From Russula earlei (lineage: Eukaryota > Basidiomycota > Agaricomycetes > Russulales > Russulaceae), in NCBI GenBank assembly GCA_025769875.1, contig JAGFNK010000019.1:186001-250000 (forward strand): a stretch of 64,000 nucleotides of DNA. The letters run 5' to 3'. Below the pieces are notes generated by a model. It worked only from the letters and a program-made list of their open reading frames with translations. It did no database searches and was not told where the DNA came from. Every line of letters starts with the position of its first letter. The stretch's first letter is position 1. Both the position numbers and the translations under genes were made by a program. Of this stretch, positions 23,808 through 36,706 are shown piece by piece.

Positions 23808-26121
23808 CATGACAATCTCTTAAAGCAGAAATTGAAATGTGTAGTTGTGATATGCACATTGCATCATGTTGATAAACACTGCCTGCGCTCACATTGTCAC
23901 TGTGATGGCATGCCAATAGAGATGTTCCACACCTTCAAAAGCTTCTCTAGCTCCAAAAGGGAAGAAATCATACTTGAGGGTGTTGAGCTTTATCACAAGC
24001 AGAAGAAACCCAATCTCCATGCAGTCAAACACACTCCTGATAAAAAGTATAAGACTAGGATCTGTCTTAATACTATTTGTAACCATGCTTCTGGTGAACA
24101 TCAGAACACCATGAAGGCCCATGAATCTCAGCAGCTCCTCTCCACTGTGAAACATTCTCATTGAATGGGTTATTCTCCTTGCAGAAACTGGTCATTGCAT
24201 CAGCAAACAAACATTATGAAAGAAAGCTGAGTTCATCAGTGGTCAGAAACCTGGTGAAGCCTGGGTCTGAGTCTTCCTTTCATGCCATCCTGGAATTGTT
24301 CTCAGAAAGCTAAGTGGTTTGGATACAAAGCGTGCACAGGTGTTCAACAGACCTACAGTCACCTAACATTTTGACCTCCTTGAGGCAATCATCAAAAAGT
24401 ATGAGATTCTGGCAGAGAACATCTATAACATGGATGAGAAAGGGGTCCAGCAGGGTGGGGGTCGGAAGGCTCACGCACAAAAGTATTTCTTTCCTTGGAA
24501 CAAGCGCCCAAAATACAAGCTTCACAGTGCCAACCTTGAGCTTGTAACAATTGTGGAGTGCATTGCAGCAAATGGTGAATATGTTAGTCCAGGGATCATT
24601 TTTGAAGGGAAACAGCAATACAAGCAGGCATGGTTTGAAGTGGATTCTAAGATATTGTAAGTCTCCTTCAGAATTGATTCAGATCCAAGCTTATGACACA
24701 TTTTAGCATTGGCCTTTCCAAGAATGGGTGGACCAGTGACTTCCATTGCCATCAATGGTTCAAAGACACCTTTATCCCCCAAGCAGAGAAATGAAACAAG
24801 TCAGGAAAATATATTTTGCTCATCTATGATGGCCATGGATCACATGAGAAGTATGAGCTACTCCATCTTGCAAAGGAGCACAATATTATTCTTTTCTCGC
24901 TCCCACCACATATGACCCACAAGCTACAGCCACTTGATGTTGGTGTTTTTGGTCCATTCACATGTGCATGGATTGATAGATGCAATGACTACATGGAGGA
25001 ATTCATGGAAGAGATTCCAAAGGATCAGTTTGTTAAACACTATATGGAAGTATGACAGCAAACCTTCAAAGACACAACAATCCATGCTGTGTTCAGAAAG
25101 AAAGACTGGGATTTGGCTGGTCAACTGTGACATCTTCTCCAATGTGGACTTTGTACCAAGTATCCACACATCCAATAGTGCCCATGATGTTCCTGACAGT
25201 TATCCCATGCATGCAGATGCTTGGCCTGATCATCAATCATGGTCTGATCATGACCCAATTTCTGCCAATGAAGATTTCAATGTCAATGAGGAGGATAACA
25301 ATGACACAGGGAGGAGACATGCTCACCAAACCACAGCATCATCACCCTCAGCTCATTTCTACTCCAAAGTTACTAAACCTGTCTGCCATGGCTGCAATAC
25401 AGAAGCTTATGTTTCTGCACTTGAGAACCAAGTTGCCACACTGCACCAGGAGAATGAAGAACTTGCAGCCCATGCTACCTTGGCATATGATCATTTTTGG
25501 GCTCTCAAACACCACCTGAACACAAAGGTACCAGGTTCAAAGCAAAGGAAGTTGAATATGGACTCATGATGGCTTAACTCAGAAGAAGGACTGGTGCAGT
25601 GTGAAAAGCAAGAGGCTGAGGAGCAAGCTGAAATGGAGTGAAAACAAGCAAGAGCAGATGAATGGCAGGCTGTGGAGGATGTGCGGCAACAGCAGTGTGA
25701 GAAAATGGACCCTAATCAGCCATTCATCGGTGCTCTGAACAGCTGAAAGAAGGCTGACCTGCAAGACATTGCATATAGTTTGGGGCTAGATATCAAGGGC
25801 AAAGTGGAGAAAATCAAGTCAAGGATCAATGAATACTTCAATACTCATGAAGGTGTACACACCAGTCCTCATTATATTAACCTTTTTCCACAGCTCACAT
25901 GACAAAACCATCAAATGCTTTGTACAACTGCTCCTTTGCAACTCACAACCTCCACTACCCAACATTTTAATACCCCTCAATTGTGTATACCAACACCTAC
26001 AGTGAGTGCCCCTGGTCTGTCAAACTGGCTGCAAATGCAGCCAATGACATCAGGTTTCATTGCTCATAATCCACCCTCTTATTATAATGTTAGTACTTAT
26101 TCTCCAAAGCATCAGCCTTGA
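23808..26121 (+). pseudogene. Pogo/CENP-B-like DDE_1 transposase with SAP domain, broken
   Basis: The frame begins to the left of the retrotransposon (about 9335-9415) and continues after it. The catalytic region has NIYNMDEKGVQ (near 24420), NLELVTIVECIAANG (near 24530), LLIYDGHGSHEKYEL (near 24815; second Asp), SLPPHMTHKLQPLDVGVFGP (near 24898) and the tail block FRKKDWDL. The acidic linker WSDHDPISANEDFNVNEED, a leucine-rich coiled coil (ALENQVATLHQENEELAAH, near 25415) and a C-terminal SAP-like segment (LQDIAYSLGLDIKGKVEKIK, near 25757) follow, then a Pro/Thr-rich tail to 26121. This domain order is known from Agaricomycete DDE_1 proteins. Frame changes, an intron-like break near 24660-24710, and TGA/TAG stops make it inactive. 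Confidence 0.85.
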
Positions 26122-26841
26122 TTCTTACTGTTACAGTATATAGCTGTTAATCCTTTGCATTGTACTATACCATGTCTTCAATATCATAGTAGATATCAAG
26201 CTGTGGAACTCCATGCCAGGGAATACACTGACAAGTTCATCACAAAGTTCATACACCCCATGCATTGCCTTGGGAGATGTGGTGATGAGCACTTTTGGTG
26301 GGATTGTTGGGTCATCAATGGAGGAAAACAGGTCCAACACTATGTCTGCTGCAGCTTCAGTGACAGGCTGCTGCTGGGCAGCAGTGGATGAGGAAGGGTC
26401 TTGAGTGGTGTTGCCAGCGAACGACTGAGGGATCCAGATAATCATAATGGCCGAGCTGAGATTGAATTTGGCACACCAGGAACCGTGACTGACGTGACTG
26501 AAACTGTTCAAAAACCTATTTTTTGGTATACCCTCAGACTGGCATCATGCTGCCAATTACACAGTTGGCTATACTTGTGTTTTTACTACATTAAAGTTTA
26601 GGGCTGAAGCATATATATACTGTCAAGAAAGCCAAAGAGCAGTAGTCATCAGGACACACATTTCTGAGACATGTGTTCAAAATTTGTTCAAACACCTACC
26701 CAATGATAGTATCTGCTCTGGTGGATAAGGGTTGGGCGTCCGCGGGTACGGGTCACGTGAGGGGTATGAAGACTGGGACCCGTACCCGCATGTACCCCTA
26801 CCCGCATACCGGCGGGTTGCACCTACCCGTGGCGAACACTA

Positions 26842-26865
26842 CCAGCGGATGTCATTTTGCTGATG
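26842..26865. repeat. Right copy of a 24-base inverted repeat flanking the transposon cluster
   Basis: Reads CCAGCGGATGTCATTTTGCTGATG immediately outside the right tip of the hAT. Its reverse complement matches 4438-4461 (CATCAGCAAAATGACATCCACTAG) with two mismatches. It could be an old inverted duplication of host sequence or the remains of another element; no role can be assigned. Confidence 0.75.
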
Positions 26866-26922
26866 CGAGGTCCGTGGTGAACCAACATCATTGATCCTCG
26901 AAAGTTCTGATACGTCCTTTGA

Positions 26923-27450
26923 TGTCTAGGGCTACTGGAAAGCGTCTTTTAATAGCATCTCGGTGGATGGGAAAACTGTTCTAGGAAGCACAACAGCGAT
27001 CTACGACACTGAAACTGAGCAGATCGTCGGGGACGCCACGGGCGTTGCAACGCTTTACAAGTCGATTCCTGGTGCTCACTCGACACCCCAATATGGTTCT
27101 GGTATTTACACCAGTACGTTTCCCGGTGTCGCTAGTCGTCCGAGACACAATGTTTATCCTCGATATCGCTATCTCAGTCCCTTGCAACCTCAACATTTCC
27201 ATTTCCATTGACGTCGGGGGAACAGGGGCTTCATTCAATCTCGGAGCCGTTTCCTCGGCTCCAATACAATACTTGCATAGCCGGTGCGGCCGCGGACCCT
27301 AGTCTGACTGGTGGTGAGTTCGTCGTGCTCTTCATAAATGAAGCTGATCACATCACAGACACCTGGATTCTCGGAGACGTCTTCCTACAGAACGTCTACA
27401 CTACCTGGGATGTTGGCAACGGCCGGATAGGTTTTGTTACTCTTGCCTGA
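26923..27450 (+). pseudogene. Aspartic protease (pepsin family A1), C-terminal lobe only
   Basis: Recognisable blocks of the second lobe of a fungal pepsin-like protease: SISVDGKTV, TAIYDTETEQIVGD, CNLNISISIDVGGT, CIAGAAADPSLTGG and DTWILGDVFLQNVYTTWDVG, ending at TGA 27448-27450. Two introns fit (about 27115-27178 and 27315-27359). The catalytic DTG of this lobe reads DTE (GAA), and a one-base frame slip lies between the AVSS and NTCIAG segments near 27265. No first lobe with its DTGS motif was found next to it. The sequence upstream is the transposon cluster, so the gene was probably cut there. Most likely inactive; sequence error could explain the slip but not the missing half. Confidence 0.8.
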
Positions 27451-28356
27451 ACATTGGAACTAGGGAAACTCTTTCAGAGCCGCAGTGCAGGTCCTTTGAC
27501 TATGCTATCTGGGTTGGACATGTAAAACTATTTGATACTCCCTACTGAAATCACACTCCTTTGCGAATCTGTTAGAACATGTTTGAAGACAGACCAGCTT
27601 CACCCCGGAAGGAGACCCGCATGATCGACTATCAACTATGCCCCAATGATGGTATAGGTCATCGACGGGCTACTAAGACATATCGATGATGGAACGTGGC
27701 CACTCTTTCCAGAATGGCCATGCACGCAGGGATGAACTCGGCGCCCTTCCAAAGGACGCCCACAACCATCTCCGTAGATCTGTGCGAGGTGTGCAACACG
27801 GGAACCGAGACGCGCACGAACGGAAAGGGCATGGGCGCCTCCCTGCCATTGCATGGCTGGCCCTGTGGGCGGACATTCATGCAGTGTGATATGACAAGTT
27901 CGATGAAATCGATTCTGGGTGTAGGCTCGATCACGAACGTTCACCCGACTGCCCTGTGGGCTTACACACTAAGATGCCACAGATGTTGGTGGTAGGTTCT
28001 TCCATTCTTTCAATTTCGACCCTGAGTCCAACCGAGGAAATGGGTTTCTCCCTCCCTCGAAAATAGCACCACGATGGAGGAGACCCAAAGAGATTTGGGC
28101 GGCTGTCAAGATCGTCGATACCACTTCGAGTAATAGTCAGCTTTCAAATTACAGATTCAGTCACAATCTCTACAATCTACCAAATGTTGATTGTTGTCCG
28201 CCGGTCAGCAGGATGTGACAGCGATGTGGGTCTACCTTCTCTCGTTGAGAGGGTGATTCTACGACACTCCGATCACCGATAGGATCTTCCAACAGAACTC
28301 TGAAGCATGTCGGCGGCAAACAATAGGGTCTGTGGCCTGCAAAGGTATTTGTTTTA
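27451..28356. other. Gene-free stretch between protease remnant and EF-hand-like gene
   Basis: Host-like, CpG-rich DNA. A region around 27640-27950 is open on both strands for about 90-100 codons, but I recognise no family in any frame. The right part should contain the 3' UTR of the minus-strand gene ending at 28357. Confidence 0.5.
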
Positions 28357-29280
28357 TCACGCAAGCTGGGTGGCAATCATCATCTTCTCGAAATCGGAGA
28401 GGCTCATAGTTTTGTCCGGTGAAGTAGAGAAAGCTTCCAGCATCCCGATTATCTGCAGACAGGTATCATGGCTATTTGCACGGATGGGGAAGGGAGGGGG
28501 TGGGAGAGTCAGAGGACGAACCTCCCCCGACTTTATTTTCTCGTTCAGCACGGCAGCAGCTGCATTCACCTCGCGCACGCCGAGACGCCTGTGCTTGACT
28601 ACCTCCTCGGGCAGGCCCGGGAAGAATAGCATGAACGCTCGCAAGCACTCAAGTTGCTGTCGGGGGGTCATTTCTACCCGTGCGTTCAGAGAGTGCGGGG
28701 ATTGTCGTCGTCGGCTAGAAGCCTCCGACTGAGTCTTCCTCGCACGAGTCTTCCGAGTTGTCCCCGCGCCACCAGCAGTGGCGGCAGGCTTGCGTGATCG
28801 CTTCCGCGAAGATCTGGCATCAGTTATACGATACTCGTCTGAGGATCCGCCGGAGGTCTCTTCCAGCTCGGATGACAGATCTTCGAGGCTTTTTTCGTCG
28901 CCGTCGTCAGTGCCACTACGTTCGTTATCGTCGTCGTCGTCGTCCCCACCGTCGTCCATGAGAGCATCGCATACGGCTCTCCAGTCCTTCAAACTGACAC
29001 GTCCTTCGGATTTATCGGCGCTGCTCGAAAAAAAGGGGTCATCTTCCCAGCCGCTCGCCGCGCTGCGAAAGACTGCGAGAACTTGGTCATCATCTGGGGG
29101 GAGATCGAGGAGCTGAAGTGCGTAGGGAATGCGGGAAATGGGGATGTAGGAAGATTGTTCGTCTTCACGTTCGGCAGCGAGAGGGGAGGGGGGTAAGAAC
29201 CCGCCGGATTGTTGAGGGGAAGAGTCTGATGAGAGAGCGCGGTAAAAGGCGTTGTCAATGCGCGACCGAAGAAGAGACAT
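28357..29280 (-). CDS. Acidic EF-hand-like protein of unknown function
   Basis: ATG at 29280 opens MSLLRSRIDNAFYRALSSD. One intron at 28453-28521 (GTTCGT...CTGCAG) joins LNEKIKSGE to IIGMLEAFSTSPDKTMSL; the stop is at 28357. About 284 residues. Layout: a helical N-terminal part with one EF-hand-like segment (DKSEGRVSLKDWRAVCDAL, residues about 90-110), a run of Asp with an acidic Ser-rich stretch, a basic segment with RKRSRK suggesting nuclear import, and a conserved C-terminal part (LRAFMLFFPGLPEE, then a second EF-hand-like segment ending SLSDFEKMM). Neither loop keeps all calcium ligands, so binding is doubtful. Similar proteins occur in mushrooms without known function, to my recollection. 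It shares a very short divergent promoter with TRM4. Confidence 0.75.
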   Translation of the reverse strand: MSLLRSRIDNAFYRALSSDSSPQQSGGFLPPSPLAAEREDEQSSYIPISRIPYALQLLDLPPDDDQVLAVFRSAASGWEDDPFFSSSADKSEGRVSLKDWRAVCDALMDDGGDDDDDDNERSGTDDGDEKSLEDLSSELEETSGGSSDEYRITDARSSRKRSRKPAATAGGAGTTRKTRARKTQSEASSRRRQSPHSLNARVEMTPRQQLECLRAFMLFFPGLPEEVVKHRRLGVREVNAAAAVLNEKIKSGEVRPLTLPPPPFPIRANSHDTCLQIIGMLEAFSTSPDKTMSLSDFEKMMIATQLA

Positions 29281-29339
29281 CAGGCAAGGCGTGAGAAAGG
29301 AGAGAACAATTCGGCTTTTCTTGTCCACCGTCGAGCTCA
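29281..29339. promoter_or_regulatory. 59-bp divergent intergenic region
   Basis: The start codons of the minus-strand EF-hand-like gene (29280) and the plus-strand TRM4 gene (29340) are only 59 bp apart. Both transcripts must start in this interval or overlap, so it probably works as a shared bidirectional promoter. No TATA box is visible. Confidence 0.6.
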
Positions 29340-32476
<3,137 letters not shown>

Positions 32477-32749
32477 GTTTGGCTAAGTGCGATGCGTTAC
32501 GAGTACGAGTCGAGCAATCGAGCAATAGGCCACCCTTGATCAACAACATTTGAAATTCACAGTTCAGGCAGCCTGAAATTTTGGTTCGGACGATCAGAAA
32601 TCTCATCATTGCCACTCTCTTATCGAATCTCCGCTGTGACATACAAAGTGCAATTGCACACACTGACTGTACTGGACGCAAGGCCTACTAGGGTAGTAGG
32701 GTAGACACGTTCACGCCATAAATCCATGAGGGGCTAACGCCTACCCTTC

Positions 32750-33442
32750 TCAGGGCCCGGCAGCGGTGGCACCGTAGCCTCGCTGGTACGGCGCCTGCGC
32801 AATGAAGGGCTGAGCATGAGGTATGGGCTGATAGGTCCCATTGCCGATGTCTGCGAGTAGAGGGCATAGTAAGAAAAGAGGGGAGACGAAGGGTGGGGGG
32901 GGGCGGGAGGGGAATCGGACGGGACTCACAGACGTATTGGCCCCTGCCGTAAATCTCTTCGGCCTTCATTCGGCGATATATCAGCCAGAAGGCATGCTGT
33001 TGTTTTGTTTGCAAAAAGCGACCATTTCGTGTTCAGGGTTGTTCAGAAGAAGAAGAATCACGGCGGATCGAAGGCCCGCGTAGCAAGAAGCAGAAGCAGG
33101 GGGACGTAAAACACAGGGCGTCAGACGTTTCCCAAAAACGGATCGAGTTAACGATCAAAAATAGGAGGAAGGGGAGGGGGAGGCACGAACGATGTGACCA
33201 GGGAGGTAGCCGAGACTGGAGATTGGGTTGAGTGGACCGAAGAAGAAAAAAAGGGCGGGGTTCCTCTTACATAGTGAGACAGATGTTGATCAGAAGGTCG
33301 CAACTGCAACCGGTCACGAAAGCCGCGGCGGCTGGTGGAAAGATGATGGCAACCTGGCGGATGTGCTCAATCTGGAGAGGTTATGAAAAGGGCAGAAGAG
33401 GCGTACAAGGATGAGGAGGACGTCGGAAGCTCGAAGAGACAT
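32750..33442 (-). CDS. PMP3: Pmp3-family plasma membrane proteolipid
   Basis: Small two-helix membrane protein of the UPF0057/PMP3 family that affects plasma-membrane potential and salt sensitivity. It appears only after splicing: exon 1 MSLRASDVLLIL (ATG at 33442), exon 2 VAIIFPPAAAAFVTGCSC followed by DLLINICLT, exon 3 ILGYLPGHI, exon 4 HAFWLIYRRMKAEEIYGRG, and a last exon with IGNGTYQPIPHAQ and a Gly/Ala end, stop at 32750. The PPAAAAFVTGCSCDLLINI block and LGYLPGHIHAFWLI are the family hallmarks (first helix, polar loop, second helix). About 105 residues, longer than yeast Pmp3 because of the basidiomycete-type C-terminal tail. Its neighbours, TRM4 downstream and G-alpha upstream, give no functional hint. 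Confidence 0.9.
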
Positions 33443-33465
33443 GGTACTGACTTGAGCAAAGGAGG

Positions 33466-33491
33466 GGCAGGCAGGCAGGCAGGCAGGCAGG
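33466..33491. repeat. GGCA tetranucleotide microsatellite
   Basis: Six and a half tandem copies of GGCA, just upstream of the PMP3 start codon (33442), so probably inside its 5' UTR or promoter. Length variation between strains would be expected. Confidence 0.9.
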
Positions 33492-33645
33492 AAATGGATG
33501 GCTGCTGCGCTGCGGAGCCCAAGATTCTCACGGTCGGCCGTAAGAGTAAAAAGGGCGTAACGTAAGAAAAGTCCGTAGTATGACATTATTACTTCCAAAT
33601 AATCCATCAGACACATCCACCGAGGAGATCCGCTCGATCCAACCC

Positions 33646-36109
33646 TCACAATAAATTGGCCTTCTTAAAGTTGGCGGTGTGTATCACCTCTCGTACTGCA
33701 TCACCATCCCCTTCTGGTTAGTAAAATCATCTCGCAACAAAGAATTTTTTCGTGCACGTACTCCTAGCAAGCACAATAGATGTCGAATTCGAGTCGGTGG
33801 CGCAGGTAACGTGGACGTGTAGTGGTTGCGTGTTTTCTGGATCCTGCTGATATATCGCAGAGAATTTCCCCTTGAGATCTGTCCAGTGAGCGGTTATCAA
33901 TCTACTCCATCCTCAACCAACGCAAGGGCTCACAGTGCAAGACGCTGTCCATTTTGTTCGGTCGGTCCTTGTACGACGTCACAAACCGTCGAAACTGGAT
34001 TCCGGACCGGAGCTTCGCATCCAGGAGGTCGTATTTGTTGAGCAGCAAAACAAATGTCGCTTTCTTCAACAACTTGTGGACGCACAGCGACTTCCACAGA
34101 AGGAATGAATCCCACTGCGAGTACCCCGTTCAGTCCCAAGTCACGGTGCACGTATGGCGATCGCTCAAACAAACTTCACGCACCAGCCGGTTTACGCTGC
34201 GGTCCTCGATTAACGTCTGGTTGAACGCCGAAACAGGTGCAATGAACAAGAGCATGTTTACTTTCCCCCCCAACAAACGCCACCCGTTAGTGTATTGTGT
34301 CATCGGGCGCTTGGGGCAGAACCATTTCTCTGCTCACCATCATCGAAGTAAGGCAACCATGCCGCTGTCACAGATTACGTGGTGAGCCAGCAGGCATATC
34401 TCACTTCTTGTCCAGACCGCGCACCACGTAAGGCTCGACTGCCGCCGACATCGATGATACTCCACAACTGTCCGTTTTCTTGCATGGCAGGGCCATCTAT
34501 TTCAAAAAAAGAAAAAGGGCGCCAACGATGAGTGTAACACCACGAGCGATCTGTTGTACTCACCAGCCTTCCCTATCTCCATTCTCAGTGGGTATTCCTC
34601 AACGCCTACTGTCTGTATTCGTGCTTTGAGAATGTCGGCTAGACCCACATAGTCAGGGTGGTAATGGAGATGATCAAGCAAAGGTCTTACCCGGGGATGG
34701 TTCATACCCTGGCGCCGCAATGCGGTCCACCGCATCAAGGAAGCTGTCCAATGGAGAAAGTGAAGGTGAGAGGAACCGCCAGGACACGAGAATTTGAAAT
34801 AAAGAAAAGTGAAACAGAGATGAGAAAATTGGCGGAGGAACGGTCTACAAGGGGAAAAGAAAAAAAAAAAAAAGAAAGAAGTGTAGAAGGTGGGGTTGGG
34901 GGGTAGGGGGGGAGAGGTCGAGAAGCCCACTTGCCACGCACAATCCTGATTGAAATTCGAGCGAAACGCTCTGCTCTGCGAGGCTGGCGCGTACCGCGGG
35001 GTGGTTCCAAAGCGCGACGATATCCTCCCTGCACGCCTCGATCACGCGCCTCGCGTTCTGCAGTTCCTCATACCCCTGCGCGCTCGCTCTGGACACGGCC
35101 GCGCCACCACCGGCGCCCTTGAAGAACGACTTCCACCGCGAGCCCGAGCGCACGCACACCTCAAAGGCGCGTTCCGTCGTCAGCGCGGCCAAGTTGTTGC
35201 TGAAGCCGTTGCCACTTGCTCGCCGCGGGTGGTCCGACGAGATGAAGCGCGAGAGGGACTCCTCGATGCGCCGCAGCGGCGAGAGGCTCACGCGCAAGCG
35301 ACGCAGGTCGTCCGTAAGCCGCCGCAGCGGCACGAGCTTCGCGCCAGATGGGGAGGGAGGCTTCGTGTCGGAAACGCCACCGTTGCTCTCGCCCACGCTT
35401 ACGCTGCCGATGCTGCCGGCGGCAGATGCACTGGCACCGGCACTGGGGCCGGCCCCGGGGCTGATGGGGCTGCTGGGGCCAGAGGCAGTGCCGGGTCTGG
35501 AGACGACGCTCCCTTCTTCGAGGAGATTGAGCAGGAACGTGACGGAGCGTATGAGGTTGAGGTCGATCACGGCTCGCCATGCTTCCTCTTCGGCGTGGAA
35601 AGCGGTCGGCGCGTATTTGAGCTGGAAGTTGCGCAGGATCGTCGACTTGCCTGATTCGGCCTGGCCTATGTGTGCGGGGAAAAAGAAAGAAGAAAAAAAA
35701 TAGCAGCAGGACGGAGGAAAGGGAGTGAGTGGAGGGGGAGAGGCGGGGAAGTCGCGGAAGCGAAAGAGTTCAGAGATAAGGGGGGGGGGGAGAAATGCAT
35801 TTGAAAAAAGGAGGGATAGGACTTACCGAGGAGGATGATCCGGAGGTCAGGTCGACGTTTGCGACGTTCCGACTTCTCAATCTCTATCTGGGCATCTATC
35901 TCATCGTTTATACGTTTGGCTTCGTGTTCGTGCGCCAGCCTCTCCTCGTGCTGTTCGGGTGTTTCCCTGGAAAAATCTTCTACAGGTGGCCAATGAGAGT
36001 TGATGACTTCGAGGTCAATTGGGGGGGTATCCTGTAGGGGAAGGGGTCGCCTCTGCTTTCGCTGTTGTTGCCTTGGGGGTTTCTGCCTTGAGCGATTGTA
36101 CAGAGCCAT
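33646..36109 (-). CDS. Atypical G-protein alpha subunit
   Basis: GTP-binding signalling subunit of the Gα family. ATG 36109 gives MALYNRSRQKPPRQQQRKQR; there is no Gly2, so N-myristoylation is unlikely. After a charged coiled stretch comes the P-loop LLGQAESGKST (split by an intron before the Gln). A long Ser/Gly/Pro-rich insert follows (about 35360-35530, ending near VPLRRLTDDLRRL), then the helical domain, ARIQTVGVEEYPL with the switch-I Arg, LWSIIDVGGSR (near 34440-34480), AAWLPYFDD, LLFIAPVSAFNQTLIEDRS, the base-specificity motif LLLNKYDLLDAKL (near 34030), HVTCATDSNST, and the C-terminal AVREVIHTANFKKANLL. DVGGSR replaces the usual DVGGQR, so the Gln that speeds GTP hydrolysis is absent. 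Such Gα proteins form an expanded group in Agaricomycetes. At least eight introns. Stop at 33646. Confidence 0.9.
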
Positions 36110-36706
36110 GAGGAGAAGGGGTAAGAGGCAACTGAATATAAGTTAGAGATGGGATCCACCTCGCTCGCCTAATTTTATTTTTCTAAAACGCGCGCCTTCT
36201 CTGCGAGTCAAATTTGAAAAAAAAAAAAGGCAGCAATATTGCACCGTATTCAATAACCTTGCAATGAATTCGTCTTTTTTCGCGCCCATATCAACGACAG
36301 ACGCCACGTATTAACAATTGACCGACCAGGTGTTTACACGTAACAAACACGGGAGGGGAAGAGGAGGGTAAGATCAGCGTGGATGCAAGCGGTATATGGC
36401 ACTGACAACAGGATTGCTAGAAAAACAGAAACAAAAGCAAAAGAAAAACAGAGAAAGAAAATACTGCTATGGATAATGATGCTTGTACAGACGACGAGAG
36501 TAAGAAGCTCGAAATAGCCAACATATCGATGCATCGTTGTTTCATTCATTCTTTTACTTGTCAAAATTTCGCGTGTGTTTTATTGAAAACATATGACTCG
36601 CCTCGAGCCTGTATTTCAGAAGGGAGTAAGAGTTACATCAGGTAAAAGGAGGACGACAGACCACGCACTGATGGGTCGGTCATTGGTCATTGGGTCGGGA
36701 AAGAGA
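36110..36706. other. Intergenic stretch between G-alpha and La-motif genes
   Basis: About 600 bp, A+T-richer than its neighbours, with poly-A runs (near 36210 and 36420-36460). It should hold the promoter of the G-alpha gene and the 3' UTR of the La-motif gene, both on the minus strand. No gene was seen. Confidence 0.6.

Larger units (their letters stand above)
9069..26709 (+). mobile_element. Pogo-type (Tc1/mariner superfamily) transposon interrupted by the retrotransposon
   Basis: A 16-base inverted repeat, GGGTAGGTGTTTGAAC at 9095-9110 and its complement at 26686-26701, brackets a DDE_1/CENP-B-like transposase. Just outside, CTATC (9069) and GATAG (ending 26709) face each other, each next to TA (9067-9068 and 26710-26711), the target duplication expected for Tc1/mariner elements. 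The 14.4-kb Ty3/Gypsy element at 9416-23802 interrupts it close to its left end. Without that insertion the element is about 3.25 kb. The exact tips are less certain than the inverted repeat, because the left end carries about 15 extra bases between the two conserved words. Confidence 0.72.
5460..26841 (-). mobile_element. Decayed autonomous hAT transposon, split by younger insertions
   Basis: The left end at 5460 begins TAGTGTTTGCCACAGGTA, and the right end at 26841 read on the minus strand begins TAGTGTTCGCCACGGGTA. They differ at two bases, both explicable as CpG decay. Both ends run into repeated GGGTA-type subterminal words. Between them lies a hAT transposase on the minus strand (5652-8934), interrupted upstream of its start by the pogo element at 9069-26709. 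Without the nested elements the transposon is about 3.7 kb, a normal size. The expected 8-bp duplication is not seen (GTCACAGA on the left, CCAGCGGA on the right), so one end may come from another copy or the locus may have rearranged. The pairing of the two ends is therefore an inference. Confidence 0.65.

Noticed and set aside
35119..35703. Arg/Ser-rich plus-strand frames of about 190-230 codons
   Set aside because: They are antisense to G-alpha coding sequence with recognisable motifs on the minus strand; G+C-rich composition keeps the other frames open.
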